64,000 bases of DNA from Desulforhabdus sp. TSK (GCF_022836495.1 NZ_BQXM01000005.1:62001-126000); one strand, 5' to 3'. Numbered from the stretch's first letter, positions 16,369-26,611 are shown. Notes: generated by a model from the sequence alone, not told the origin. A program made the numbers and translations.

Positions 16369-17754
16369 TCAGCCCATGCCATCCCGATGTGCATCAGGCT
16401 CTTGGGGATCGCGCCCATAATAGAGCCTGTACAATCCCCGGTTGCTCATTCCCAGGAAATACAGCAGCATGAGGCAATGATTCTGGAGCGAAGCCCGCAG
16501 CAGGCCTCTTTTAAAATACCGATGGGGGGAGGTGTGGATGCTTTCGGGAATCTTCAGCACGCGCCCTCTTTTTTTACATTGCCGCACAAAGTCCACATCC
16601 TCCATGAGAAAGGGATTTCGGAATCCCCCTGCCTCCCAAAAGACGGCATGGCGACAGAAAAGTCCCTGGTCTCCGTACGGCAGCCCAAACAGGCCCGCCC
16701 GAAGGTTCGCCCACCTGGCAATCAAATCCAGGGCGGGTGTAGATGGAGAGAACGCAAGCTGAAAACAGCCGACGCTCACGGCGGGGTCCTGCGATATCTT
16801 GCGCACATGATAGGCGAACTGGTGGGGGGGCACCGAGTCGTCGTGGAGGAACAGGAGGATGCTTCCTTCTGCCGCCCGGGCGCCTGCATTGAGTTGCATT
16901 CCACGCCCCCTGCGTGAGACAATCCAACGGATGGAGGCACTTTCTTCCTCATTCCGGGGAGGTGTTATCCCTTCGGAGAGGGCCACGACGATTTCATCTC
17001 CGGGCCAGAGCTGGGGTTCCAGGCGGTGAAGGAAGGAGCTGACGGCTTCGGGGGGCCGCACCGTGGGGATGACGATGGAAAGCTTTTCTTTGAAGAAAAA
17101 ATGGTCCCGGAGAGGCTCGAAATCCTCGGGGCGATCGACATCCTGCTTTTCCTTGAGCTTTAGGACCTGCAGTCCGGAGGCGGCGAGAGATTTTTCCGTC
17201 CTCCCGTACACGGTATCGGTTCCCCATTCCTCGAACTGGAACGGGGCGGAGCAGGGTCGGTGCAATCCCACGAGATAGAAACCGCCGTCCCTGGCCGGCC
17301 CCAGGGGAGTCAGCCCCTTTTCCAGAGCATGGAAGGCGTCCTCCAATATTGCACCTTCCGGGTGGGCGAGGTCGGTACCCACCAGCACGGTGTGTTGAAA
17401 TCCAAGGGCGAAGACCTGACGCAGGGCGCGGTCCATCCGTTCTCCCAGGTGGTGCCCCACCTGGGGAAGAAAACTCCAGGGGCCGGGGTAATGTTTTTGA
17501 AGGATCTCGACTCTGTCCGCCGGCGTGAAAAAGACGAAAAGCGTCACATCGGGCCTGGATCGTTTGAAGTCCGACAAAACCCCCAGGGTTCTTCGTACCA
17601 TGATCTGGTAGATGCGCGCCGCCTCTTCCACGCCCACCCCGGCGGCCAGGCGCGATTTCACCTGCCCTGCTTCGGGTACGCGCATGAAAACCAGGACTGC
17701 CCTTGCTGTGGCGGCCATATCCCGGGATCGAGCGTCTGAAACGGATGAAGACAC
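16369..17754 (-). CDS. Fused TIGR04282-TIGR04283 glycosyltransferase (rSAM/selenodomain-associated)
   Basis: The 461-aa protein fuses two transferases that are usually separate. Residues about 15-215 form a TIGR04282/DUF2064 nucleotidyl- or glycosyltransferase-like domain, with FMRVPEAGQVKSRLAAGVG, a VGTDLAHP strand and LGPARDGGFYLVGL. Residues about 222-455 form a TIGR04283 GT2-like domain with LSIVIPTVRPPEAV, RGRGMQLNAGARAAEGSILL, the FLHDDS metal motif and GLPYGDQGLFCRHAVFWEAG. The families are named for genomic association with radical-SAM/selenodomain proteins and with arsenosugar-type pathways; no such partner is in this window. It starts 17 bp after the OPT-like gene, probably at GTG 17754 (ATG 17718 is possible), and is the last gene of the minus-strand cluster. 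Confidence 0.85.
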   Translation of the reverse strand: MSSSVSDARSRDMAATARAVLVFMRVPEAGQVKSRLAAGVGVEEAARIYQIMVRRTLGVLSDFKRSRPDVTLFVFFTPADRVEILQKHYPGPWSFLPQVGHHLGERMDRALRQVFALGFQHTVLVGTDLAHPEGAILEDAFHALEKGLTPLGPARDGGFYLVGLHRPCSAPFQFEEWGTDTVYGRTEKSLAASGLQVLKLKEKQDVDRPEDFEPLRDHFFFKEKLSIVIPTVRPPEAVSSFLHRLEPQLWPGDEIVVALSEGITPPRNEEESASIRWIVSRRGRGMQLNAGARAAEGSILLFLHDDSVPPHQFAYHVRKISQDPAVSVGCFQLAFSPSTPALDLIARWANLRAGLFGLPYGDQGLFCRHAVFWEAGGFRNPFLMEDVDFVRQCKKRGRVLKIPESIHTSPHRYFKRGLLRASLQNHCLMLLYFLGMSNRGLYRLYYGRDPQEPDAHRDGMG

Positions 17755-17771
17755 CGGCCGGCTTCCCTGCC

Positions 17772-19736
17772 TCAGTAGGCAAGGCTTCCCAGCGAGCGCA
17801 TGATGAGGGTGAATCCCATGGCCAGCATGCCCATGAGGCCCATTCCGCAGGAGAACCCGGCCAGCAGGACCGGGGCATACTGCCGCCAGGCGACACCGTA
17901 TTTTTTCATGAAATAATACCGTCCCAGCAGCGCTCCGATGATTTCAAGAAAAATGCCGTGGGGAGTGGATTGCCCCAGTCCCCGGGTGACTCCATACACC
18001 AGCATGACGGGGAGCTTAAGGGATGCGAGTGCCCAGTAGGTGAGAACGCCAAGCCCCATTCCCAGGGCCATGTAGTCGACATTGAGGGCCTGGAAAAATG
18101 GCGAATTCCCCTCCAGGGTGGCACTTTGAAGCAGGAGGGTGTTCAGGGCCTGGAGGTGCCAGAGCTCCTGGGCGTAGGGGTACTGGGTGGAGGGGATGGG
18201 AGCCAGGCGCCAGATGTATTGAGAAAAAAGCAGGCTGGCGATGAGCACCACCGGAATGACCAGGATTTCCGCCTTGACGATGCTCCGGAAGCTCGTGCCC
18301 GTGAGCTCGATTTCCCTCCACCGCTGGGTGGCCTTTCCGTAGTTGTGGAAAGGGATGGGAGCGTACCAGATGCCGATTCCCGTGTATCCGAAAAATTTGG
18401 ACGCGGCGATGAAGCTCGCTTCACGCACCATGGGGAGGCTCACAAACTGCCCCGCAATGCCCTCCATTCGCGCGGAAACATACGAGATGATGGGCGTGTA
18501 AATGAAACCGTACGCCACGAGAAAGATCCAGGGAAAGCCCGGCACCAGCCAGGCGGAGAACAGGATATAGGCTGTCGTGGAAACGATATAGATGCCAATG
18601 GCGATCCAGATGCTGAAGTCGCCGCGGCCTGGAGGCGGTGTGAACAATATCTTGAAGCGTTCCTTCAGGGATTCCTGGAATTTCTGGCGAAAGCTGAAAA
18701 AAACGTGGAAGATGCCGATGGCGGCAATGGCCAGACCCAGCCCGATCCCGAAGCTCATATAGAAATCGAAGTTGTTGGCGAAGACCGTATCCACCGTCCC
18801 CATCCCCTTGTGCCAGCGGTGGAGAATGCCGTGCTCGTAAAGGATGGGATTGGCGATGAGGGTGATGAGGAACCCGATTCCCCCTCCGATGACCGCCCAG
18901 AAGGGCAGGACCATGCCGATGAACAGGAGCCCCAGATCCAGCTGAATGCCCGTGGCTACGGCAGGCAGGAAATCTTCCGTGACAGGAGTCAGGTCGATCC
19001 AGGGGATGGGAAAGAGATGAATGGGCTCCGAAAGGATCACCCCCGAAGCCGCCGGGAGCAGCACATAAAGCGCTCCGAATGCCAGCCCTATCATGGCGCC
19101 GATGGAAAAAACGCGCCATTTCCAGCTCGTTTCCGCCCGGTCCGCCGATTCCGCCAGCGCCATGTTGCCCAGGGCTCCCACAGGGGCCATGGGAAAAGGG
19201 AGCTTTTCCACATCCGAAGTCAAGCGGTAGAGGGCATAGCCCAGACCGAAATGGTCGACGGCGGATATGATTTCGAAGCCCATCATGAGAAGGATGGGAA
19301 CCATCCAGTCTCGGTGGAAAAAGGTGCGATCCACAAGGGATTCGGATCCGGGAGGAGGCGCTATCCAGGCGGGGATGAACTGCGTCAGTCCCAGCATGCG
19401 CGCGGCTTCGGATTGCACCAGGTACTGGTTCCAAAGGAGTCCGGAAAAGGGGGAGGCCATGGCCGCGCCCGCCATGTAATAGAGGACGAAGATTTCCTGT
19501 TGGCGAAGCCGGGTATAGGATCGCTTGGCAATTTCGGCAAAAATGATGATGGTGACCCAGCGAGCCGCGGGACCTACCCCTGTGCCGATCACCAGGCCCA
19601 GATACATGGATCCGGGCATCATCAGGAATCCTATGAAGATTGCCCCGATGATGGATTTCCATCCGAACCCTTCCTCGAATTTCTCGGGGGGCTGTAAAAG
19701 ATCTCGATATTCTTTGAGCTCTTTATCCTCGTACAT
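17772..19736 (-). CDS. OPT-like polytopic membrane protein
   Basis: The 654-aa protein has about 14-16 hydrophobic segments. The N-terminus (QPPEKFEEGFGWKSIIGAIF) and the regular membrane repeats resemble oligopeptide-transporter (OPT)-like proteins and the DUF6784/DUF6785 group. Conserved-looking loops include DHFGLGYALYRLTSDVEKLP, NFDFYMSFGIGLGLAIAAIG and GVTRGLGQSTPHGIFLEIIG. It follows the related 659-aa protein by 71 bp on the same strand, so the two probably work as a pair. Coupling to the ABC/FtsX genes upstream suggests a role in envelope export or peptide handling, but the substrate is unknown. Confidence 0.7.
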   Translation of the reverse strand: MYEDKELKEYRDLLQPPEKFEEGFGWKSIIGAIFIGFLMMPGSMYLGLVIGTGVGPAARWVTIIIFAEIAKRSYTRLRQQEIFVLYYMAGAAMASPFSGLLWNQYLVQSEAARMLGLTQFIPAWIAPPPGSESLVDRTFFHRDWMVPILLMMGFEIISAVDHFGLGYALYRLTSDVEKLPFPMAPVGALGNMALAESADRAETSWKWRVFSIGAMIGLAFGALYVLLPAASGVILSEPIHLFPIPWIDLTPVTEDFLPAVATGIQLDLGLLFIGMVLPFWAVIGGGIGFLITLIANPILYEHGILHRWHKGMGTVDTVFANNFDFYMSFGIGLGLAIAAIGIFHVFFSFRQKFQESLKERFKILFTPPPGRGDFSIWIAIGIYIVSTTAYILFSAWLVPGFPWIFLVAYGFIYTPIISYVSARMEGIAGQFVSLPMVREASFIAASKFFGYTGIGIWYAPIPFHNYGKATQRWREIELTGTSFRSIVKAEILVIPVVLIASLLFSQYIWRLAPIPSTQYPYAQELWHLQALNTLLLQSATLEGNSPFFQALNVDYMALGMGLGVLTYWALASLKLPVMLVYGVTRGLGQSTPHGIFLEIIGALLGRYYFMKKYGVAWRQYAPVLLAGFSCGMGLMGMLAMGFTLIMRSLGSLAY

Positions 19737-19807
19737 CCTCAGACCTTTCCGGAATGGCTTGCCGTTGAAGGAAAGCCTTCAGAGACTTCGCCATGGACCC
19801 TGCTGCA

Positions 19808-21787
19808 TCACAGAGGGAGAACGTGATAACTGATGGAAGCGAAAAACCCCACCACCAGCCATATCAAGGCCATCACCATGTCCCCCACGATCAACCCGAA
19901 GAAAAGACCGCGCACTTCCTTATAATGCTTCACTCCCCCATAGCGCAGGACGAGGGTGTTGCAGAGCCAGCCGATGAAAAAGCCGAACCAGAGCACCTGC
20001 ATGGCCGACGTGTAGGCGGTGAGATAACCGATGGGGTGCAGGGGCCACCAGATATAGCGGTGATATCCAAGAACCAGGAATCCCATGACGGCTGCACCGA
20101 TGATGCAGAAGGTCATGCTCCATTGCTTGTATTCTTCGGGATGGCTCAGGAGCTGGGCGGCATTTTCATGGACGCGCCGGGCGGTCTCCAAGGCCCAGTC
20201 GTCCGGGAGCGTGTTGATGCCGTATTTGTAGTAGACCGCCAGCAGGGCCGCAAACGATACGACCAGCCCCAGGAAAACCGACGCCAGGACACCCCAGAGA
20301 AACCGGCGCCTGGGCGCAGCCCTCTCCGACAGCTTGGAGGCATGGAAGAGTGAGGGCATGAGAGATTCCCGCATATCGAGAAACGCCACCTTTTGAACGA
20401 CAACGGACATATAGAGGGTCACAGGGGAGAGGATGCGCGTGTTGAGAAAAGCCAGGAATCCATCCGAGGGGGCCAAGGCCAGTGTAAAGTACGGCAATCC
20501 CCCTTGACAGACCAGTCGCGTCATCACCAGCTGTACCATGAAGCAGACCCCCAGGAACAGGAGGGTCGGAAGGAGATCCATGCCGATGAAGCAGAGCCAT
20601 CCGGTCATTCCCAGAATGCCCCCCACGAAAAGAAAAAACGCCGTTCGTGGGTCCAGGAGTCCACGAAAGTCATCGGCCAGAGGCTGCTTTCTGAAGATGG
20701 ATTGCAGGACCAGTCGCAGATGGTCCCGGGCGAGCCAGACAATGAAGAAAAAGAAAATGGCGAAGGCGCCCATCATCTGCATTTCCTCCACGCGGGACAG
20801 CACCGGACTGAAAGTGGTCCCCAGGGCTGCAGCCGGGAGTCTCCAGCCTGCGAACTGTAAAACCCCCGGCAGGAATCCGCCCAGGATGAAGAAGCACCAG
20901 AAGCTGAAGGAAACCTGCTTCGATGCCAGGAAGGCGAAGCCGATGAAAGCCGGGTAAATGTAGATTTTCGCCTTGTAAAATCCCGACAGCAGGCCTTCCT
21001 TGGGGATGTAGGGCTGAGCGAGGATCAGGGTGGGGATTTGGGGTACTTCTGGAAAATAGGTGTGCAGCCCGTTGAAAAGGTGCAGGACGACGGGAATGCT
21101 GAACCCCAGGATGAAGTGGTTTTGAGTAAAAAATTTCCAGAGGCCCCCTTCCTCGACGGCCTCCCCCATCATCTCCAAAACGCGCAGGAGCGGGAAATTC
21201 ATCTTTTCATTTTCGATCCACTGGTGGGAGAAGAGCCCCACCATGCCGAGCATCGCCGTGTACAGCAGCAGAACGAACAGGCCCCACCAGAAGAGAGGGA
21301 CCATCCAGGCGGACCAGGGGATACGGGTGAGGATTTCCCACCAGCTCATGTCAAGCCCCCCGTCCATGCCGCTGTAAAGGTCGGCAAGCATTTCGGGATC
21401 CTGTGGAAAGAGGGAGGGCGGGGTGAGGGGGACGAGGATCTCTCCCAGGTTGCCTGCGGTGGTTGTAAACCACTTGGGGGTCGTGATGTTGATGATGAAG
21501 GTTCGGAGGAGTCCCGTGTAAGCGATCCCGGAGGCGGCCGTGATCATGGACCAGATGAGGAGCAGTTCGGCGAAATGGAAGCGCCAGCTCCGCCTCACCC
21601 GAGTCAGGACAGGATTGAAGACCAGTAGCAGAAGGAGCAGGCACCCAAAGGCGGCTAGGGGGAAATGCCCTCCCGCCAGGGGACTGTTCAGGATCTTGAT
21701 GTTGTTATAAGGCGTGAAGGCGCACACCAGACCGGCCAGCAGGAAGCCCGTCAGCAGGGCGGGCAAGCGTACGTGTGTCTCTCGCAT
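19808..21787 (-). CDS. DUF6785-type OPT-like membrane protein
   Basis: The 659-aa polytopic protein shows the pattern of the DUF6785 family with a DUF6784 C-terminal part: an early FNPVLTRVRRSWRFHFAELL loop followed by LIWSMITAASGIAYTGLLR, a lumenal TPKWFT segment, IENEKMNFPLLRVLEMM, and a C-terminal WWPLHPIGYLTAYTSAMQV plus FIGWLCNTLVLRYGG. About 14 membrane helices are expected. Function of the family is not established. It lies 86 bp after the peptidase-FtsX fusion and 71 bp before the second OPT-like gene. Confidence 0.75.
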   Translation of the reverse strand: MRETHVRLPALLTGFLLAGLVCAFTPYNNIKILNSPLAGGHFPLAAFGCLLLLLLVFNPVLTRVRRSWRFHFAELLLIWSMITAASGIAYTGLLRTFIINITTPKWFTTTAGNLGEILVPLTPPSLFPQDPEMLADLYSGMDGGLDMSWWEILTRIPWSAWMVPLFWWGLFVLLLYTAMLGMVGLFSHQWIENEKMNFPLLRVLEMMGEAVEEGGLWKFFTQNHFILGFSIPVVLHLFNGLHTYFPEVPQIPTLILAQPYIPKEGLLSGFYKAKIYIYPAFIGFAFLASKQVSFSFWCFFILGGFLPGVLQFAGWRLPAAALGTTFSPVLSRVEEMQMMGAFAIFFFFIVWLARDHLRLVLQSIFRKQPLADDFRGLLDPRTAFFLFVGGILGMTGWLCFIGMDLLPTLLFLGVCFMVQLVMTRLVCQGGLPYFTLALAPSDGFLAFLNTRILSPVTLYMSVVVQKVAFLDMRESLMPSLFHASKLSERAAPRRRFLWGVLASVFLGLVVSFAALLAVYYKYGINTLPDDWALETARRVHENAAQLLSHPEEYKQWSMTFCIIGAAVMGFLVLGYHRYIWWPLHPIGYLTAYTSAMQVLWFGFFIGWLCNTLVLRYGGVKHYKEVRGLFFGLIVGDMVMALIWLVVGFFASISYHVLPL

Positions 21788-21873
21788 GCGGGATTATCCT
21801 CGATCGTGCCGCCGGTGTCCAAATAATAGGATACGAAGAGGCGGCGAGGGGAGCGCATCAGTTGGAACGGCTT

Positions 21874-24800
21874 CTATACACTGAAGGCCGACTTGGCCTC
21901 CTGGTCCATCAAGCGCCACAGGAGCATCTGTTTGCGCAAGGCCTTGATGAAATTTTTGTTGGCCCTGACCCATGCGGACTGTTCTCCTGAAAGGCGGATC
22001 ATACGAATGGCAATTTCCAGGTATCCCGGATTATCCGGGGAGGGGCAGCAGTAGAGCTGGATTCTCTGCTTGATGCCGAAGTCGAAGGGAGCGAGCCACA
22101 CGTTGGTTCGAATCATCAGGCAGACCGGTGCCGGCATTTCACCGGGCTCCATGAGGGGGGCATCCTCGTCGAGGCTCACGCTGTCCACGGCAAAAGCCCC
22201 GTGGGTGATGTCTTGATGAGCGAGATAGAATGTGTTCAGAAAACCCATGATGCCTTTTTCCTCCTCGTATTTCAGAAGGAAGGGCAGGTTCATGAACAGT
22301 GTGTCCCCATCGGGCTCAGGCAGCGACCAGGTGCGCTCCACGTCGGGCATGGCCATTTCCGCGGCCATGCGCGCGGGATAGAGCGCGGCAAGGAACACCA
22401 CGGAAAACACGAGGAACATGCAGGCGACGCTGGCGAGAGAGGAATAATTGAAAGTGAGCGTCGAGAAGAGGGCGGTGTTCCCGAGATAGCGGGCGCTCAG
22501 CTGGGCCAGTATGTACCCGATGACCGTCGAAATGACGGCCATGGAGAGGGCTTCCACGATGAAGAGGAACCCCACATGAGTCGGAGCCAGTCCGACGGAC
22601 GTGTACGTCGAGATCTCGCGCTGCCTTTCATGCACATGGCCGATCATGGTGTTGAGGGTGATGAAGATGACGATCAAAATGGGAACGAAGAGGTTGGTCA
22701 CTCCCTGGTAGCGCAGCGTGTTGCTGGCGCTCTGGTACCATGAGCCGTTGTCCCCCACGAAAAGGGGATAGGTGAGCCAGGACGAAAGCTGGTCGGCAAT
22801 GTCCACGGGACTCGTTCCGGCAAACGGCAGGACGGTCACTGTCCGGAGCTCCCCTCCATAATCGATGGAATCGTGGAACGGGATGAGGACCGTCGTGTTG
22901 GGGTTGGCGAATCGGAACCGCTCCGACTGGGGCAGCATCTCTTCCCCTGATTGCATGGCCTCGATCTCCACTTCGGAAAGCTCCTCGCTATGGCTCATCT
23001 CCATGTAGGCGGGCGTGATGGGATTCTGGTCCAGGTCCTTCAGGGTTTCCACACGATTGCCGTCAAAGTACCCGATGACTTTGAAGGTGTCACCCAGGAG
23101 CGTAACGGGCACATTCAGGTCCTTTTCCGGATGGAGCTTCAGCTTTTCCGCGAGGGCCAGGGGCAGAATCACCACCCGGGTTTCACGAGGGTTGAACCAC
23201 CGCCCGTGCCGGACAATGTCCTTGAAGATTTCAGGGGGATTTGATCCCAGGCCCAGAATGCCCTCCAGGGAGGAATAGACACCGTCCCGATAGATGCGTG
23301 CAAGGCTGCGATCGGAATTGTTGGATCGATCGATCCAGCCCTTGGGCCAGACCGTCGCGGTGGGTTCGAAGCGGGCGCGCAGATATTCCAGTGTCAGCAG
23401 CGTCAGGGGGAGGCGATACTGATGGCGCACCAGCACACCGGGGTAGGGGGCGACGTCGGCGATGCGCGTGCGGGTGGTGGTGTGGAGACTCTTGACGTTG
23501 GTGAAGGACATGACGGTGAAGGTCAGGATGATCAAGGTGATGCAGGTCAGCCCCGTTCGGAGCTTTCTGCGGTTGAGATTGGATACCCCGATGGAAAATC
23601 CCGCTCCGAAAGACTGCCATTTGCTCGCCTGCGGTGTTGCCGGGTGGGTTCCTCCCAGGGGAGAGTGCCGGCCGGCCATTTCATGTTCGAACCGCATGAA
23701 GATGATCCAGGACACAAGGAAGGACAGGCCGACAATGAAGAAGGCTATGATGACCACCATGGGGCTGTACGTCAGGTAAAAGGCCGGGTGGAGGGCGCGG
23801 ATGACGAGGATGGTCAGGATGAGAATCAGGAGGAACGCAGCGATCTGCTGATAGACGCCGCGGAAGCAGAACAGGTAGCGCTCCATGCAATACGCAAAAG
23901 GCACAAAGAGGGCAATGAAGAACATGACCCCCGTCAGAACATCCCGCTGAGTGCTTTCAATTTCGGCGTAGACGACGTTCAGCTTGGCCCAGGCGGACTG
24001 TATCCGCTCCCAGTACGCGCCGTACTGCTTCTTTTCCAGGTCCTTCCGGGAATTTTCCAGTTCATCGATGGACGTGGCGTAGAGGTTCTGAAGGTGGCGG
24101 TTGGTGATTCCGTGCTTGAACAGGTTCTGGAGGCGTTCCCCCAGCAGCAGACTCAGGTCTTTTGCCACTTGAGCGGGCGGGAAAAAAATCTGCGGGGGGC
24201 TGCCGATGAGGAAACCCTTGCCCGTGGGGAATTCCGGAGTGCTGTTGAGGAGGAAGAAGTCCTTTCCGAGAAGGGTTTCAGACAAAATGAGCTTGAAGCG
24301 GGTTCCCTTTTCCAGAAAAATGGAAATGGCATTGGTATTCCGGCCGTCGATCCTGGAATACCAGTAGCGGAGAGGCGTGGCTTCGGTCGATCGGTCGAGA
24401 AGCTGTACCTTGGTGAGATGGCCCAGGTTGCGGGGATTGAAGGCCCCTATCACGTCTGTCTGAAGGCAGTGAAACATGACGAGGGACGTACTGGCCAGGT
24501 CGCTCTTCACCTTGATGCGGTAGTTGGTTTTTCCCGTCTGGGCCTTGTCTGCCGTCCATGCCACCCGGCCCGTTTCCGGATCGAGACCGTACGGTTCCAG
24601 GATCAGCTTTTCGAGAGCGACCCGCGAGTTGGCCAACCCGGGGATGAAGAAGGTCCCATCCTGGTGCACCATGGCCCTGAAAATCGAATCTCCCTGCAGG
24701 ATGGAAATGACGGTATTGGGGGCTGGCTGGTCGGGAAAGAGCTCTCCCTGGCGGATGAACTTGGCCTGTCCCTCCAGGCTGGCCAGCCCACGGATTCCTC

Positions 24801-26607
24801 CCTCGGACAGAGTGGCCAGCGCAGGATGTGAAAAAAGCTCTTCCAGCAGGGGCGGAAAAAACTGAGCCAGCATCTTCACATTGCCCTTGTGGACGCGGTC
24901 CAGCGTATCCTGGGGCGTGGACCAGTGTGTCCGGTAATCGTCCAGGGTCATGAGGGAGACGGCGGGCAGACCGGCCAGGGCCCCCACGTCACAGCACGGA
25001 TGATGGACTGCCGGAGACTTGCCCAGGCCGCCCTCCTGGCCGCCTCCACGGGAGGTATCCCGCAGGATGTTCGGGAGCCCGCTTTCTCGAGCAATTCTCG
25101 GCCCCATGGCATTGAGCAGGTTGACGAGCCTGCCCGCCCGCATCGTGCGCCTCACGTTCCCGCGAACGGGATAGGTGTCCCCCATTTCCACCAGTCCCAC
25201 ATGGGGTGAATGGGAGGAGAGATAGAGACTGAGGAAAAAGATGGGAGTGTATTCATCCACGATGTTTCTCAGGGACAGGGTGGAATTGAACACATCCCTC
25301 CGGTCTTTCAGCTCCTTGCGGACTTTCTTGAGATCCGGGGCGGCCTCCTTCAGGAGCTGGATGGCCAGGGGGCGCTGCTCAGGCGTCATGGACTCCATGT
25401 CGTTGAGCCATGAGAGGCGTCGAAAAGCGCGGGCGGCTTCGATGTCCTCAGGGGCGACATCCTCTCCGAGCATTTTGCGGTATTGACTCTCCCGAGTGAG
25501 AGCGTCCGTTCTGTCTTTGGCTTTTTCCAGGAGCAGCTCCCACATGAGTGCCCGATCCTGCGGTTCCTGGACGGAAAGGGGGTCGGCCGACCGAATGAGA
25601 TCCAACTGCCGATCCACCTCCCTCCTCTTGGCCTGGAGCTCTTTCGCCTCGTTGCGGAGCCGTTTCTTGCGGGTGGTGATGGACCAGATGAACTGCCTCA
25701 TGCCCGCCAGGCTCTGTCCGTTCCCCGTTGTGGCGAGGAAGAGCACAGAGCGATCGGGTGGGTTTTGAGCCAACCTGCGGACGGCCGCAAGGAAAACGCT
25801 GATGGACGTTGCTTCATCGGCTCCCGGGGCTGCGCCGAGCACTGCCGAAGACGCATCGTAAAAGGCGTCCAGAACAACCAGCTCCTTGCTGAGCTTCGGG
25901 TCCTTCCCGGGGATGAAGCCGTAGCAGTTCCGCACGATCTTGTTTTGCCATTGGGACCTGGATTTGACGACGGCTTCCACCGTCCGGTCCAAAGCCATGG
26001 CTTTGAGCTTCTCCCCCGTTTCGGGAGGGACCCAGAACCTGGGAAAGGCCAGGGGAGTAGGGGTTTCCTTCTCGCGGAACTCGCCGATGTTGGCCTCCTC
26101 ATTTCCCAGGAATACGAGAGCGTGCGCCCCCAGGCCGTAGAGCCTGGGCCAGTTGTCAAAGGACGCCATGTCCATGAGGATGATGGCCCCCTCTATTTCC
26201 TTGCCGTTCAACTCGTCCAGGTCCCCCGTCCCCACATAGACGAGGGGGCCTCTCAGCCCCGCTTCGGGGGTCATGGGCAGGTACACCAGGTTGGGACCCC
26301 ATGGGTGGATTTCCAGGGTTTGACCTTCGATTTCCAGGGTGGCTGAAAGCATTTCGGGGACCGGGGTCATAAACTTCTGAACCCCAATGTTGGAGAGACC
26401 CGCCTCTTCGAAGGCCTTCAGAATATAATCGGCCGCCCGCTCACTGCCTGAAGTCCCCGTGGATCGATCGGGGATGCTTCCAAAAAAGGTCAGGTCATCG
26501 AGCACCTGCTGAGGGGGTGCTTCACCGGTCCACCCCAACGTCGGCAGGATTGCCAGCAGCAGGATGAACACGACAAAACCCGGGAAGACACTCCGTCTTT
26601 TTCCCAT
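21874..26607 (-). CDS. Degenerate M28 peptidase fused to FtsX/MacB-type ABC permease
   Basis: This 1577-aa protein starts with a signal/anchor helix (about 10-27). It continues with a PA-like and M28 aminopeptidase-like region (about 35-310 and 450-590), split by a charged coiled-coil insert (about 312-445), then a beta-rich region (600-820). Membrane helices lie near 892-912, 920-938 and 945-971, and an FtsX permease runs from about 1005 to 1465 with a periplasmic MacB-like domain between its helices. A ~110-aa cytosolic tail ends it. The M28 metal ligands look altered: the HxD His position is Phe249 (DAFYDAS), Asp264 is kept in PGADEATS, and the Glu-Glu pair is Asn296-Gly297 (TGNGQSLAG). 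Peptidase activity is therefore doubtful. It begins 4 bp after the ABC ATPase gene. Confidence 0.85.
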   Translation of the reverse strand: MGKRRSVFPGFVVFILLLAILPTLGWTGEAPPQQVLDDLTFFGSIPDRSTGTSGSERAADYILKAFEEAGLSNIGVQKFMTPVPEMLSATLEIEGQTLEIHPWGPNLVYLPMTPEAGLRGPLVYVGTGDLDELNGKEIEGAIILMDMASFDNWPRLYGLGAHALVFLGNEEANIGEFREKETPTPLAFPRFWVPPETGEKLKAMALDRTVEAVVKSRSQWQNKIVRNCYGFIPGKDPKLSKELVVLDAFYDASSAVLGAAPGADEATSISVFLAAVRRLAQNPPDRSVLFLATTGNGQSLAGMRQFIWSITTRKKRLRNEAKELQAKRREVDRQLDLIRSADPLSVQEPQDRALMWELLLEKAKDRTDALTRESQYRKMLGEDVAPEDIEAARAFRRLSWLNDMESMTPEQRPLAIQLLKEAAPDLKKVRKELKDRRDVFNSTLSLRNIVDEYTPIFFLSLYLSSHSPHVGLVEMGDTYPVRGNVRRTMRAGRLVNLLNAMGPRIARESGLPNILRDTSRGGGQEGGLGKSPAVHHPCCDVGALAGLPAVSLMTLDDYRTHWSTPQDTLDRVHKGNVKMLAQFFPPLLEELFSHPALATLSEGGIRGLASLEGQAKFIRQGELFPDQPAPNTVISILQGDSIFRAMVHQDGTFFIPGLANSRVALEKLILEPYGLDPETGRVAWTADKAQTGKTNYRIKVKSDLASTSLVMFHCLQTDVIGAFNPRNLGHLTKVQLLDRSTEATPLRYWYSRIDGRNTNAISIFLEKGTRFKLILSETLLGKDFFLLNSTPEFPTGKGFLIGSPPQIFFPPAQVAKDLSLLLGERLQNLFKHGITNRHLQNLYATSIDELENSRKDLEKKQYGAYWERIQSAWAKLNVVYAEIESTQRDVLTGVMFFIALFVPFAYCMERYLFCFRGVYQQIAAFLLILILTILVIRALHPAFYLTYSPMVVIIAFFIVGLSFLVSWIIFMRFEHEMAGRHSPLGGTHPATPQASKWQSFGAGFSIGVSNLNRRKLRTGLTCITLIILTFTVMSFTNVKSLHTTTRTRIADVAPYPGVLVRHQYRLPLTLLTLEYLRARFEPTATVWPKGWIDRSNNSDRSLARIYRDGVYSSLEGILGLGSNPPEIFKDIVRHGRWFNPRETRVVILPLALAEKLKLHPEKDLNVPVTLLGDTFKVIGYFDGNRVETLKDLDQNPITPAYMEMSHSEELSEVEIEAMQSGEEMLPQSERFRFANPNTTVLIPFHDSIDYGGELRTVTVLPFAGTSPVDIADQLSSWLTYPLFVGDNGSWYQSASNTLRYQGVTNLFVPILIVIFITLNTMIGHVHERQREISTYTSVGLAPTHVGFLFIVEALSMAVISTVIGYILAQLSARYLGNTALFSTLTFNYSSLASVACMFLVFSVVFLAALYPARMAAEMAMPDVERTWSLPEPDGDTLFMNLPFLLKYEEEKGIMGFLNTFYLAHQDITHGAFAVDSVSLDEDAPLMEPGEMPAPVCLMIRTNVWLAPFDFGIKQRIQLYCCPSPDNPGYLEIAIRMIRLSGEQSAWVRANKNFIKALRKQMLLWRLMDQEAKSAFSV

Positions 26608-26611
26608 GGCT

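Noticed and set aside
17703-19697. Plus-strand 664-codon ORF opposite the OPT-like gene
   Set aside because: It is a GC-driven shadow with highly charged, repetitive composition, while the minus strand encodes a clear polytopic membrane protein.
23422-24831. Plus-strand 469-codon ORF opposite the M28-FtsX gene
   Set aside because: Shadow frame of the 1577-aa gene; no family resemblance and no ribosome-binding site.
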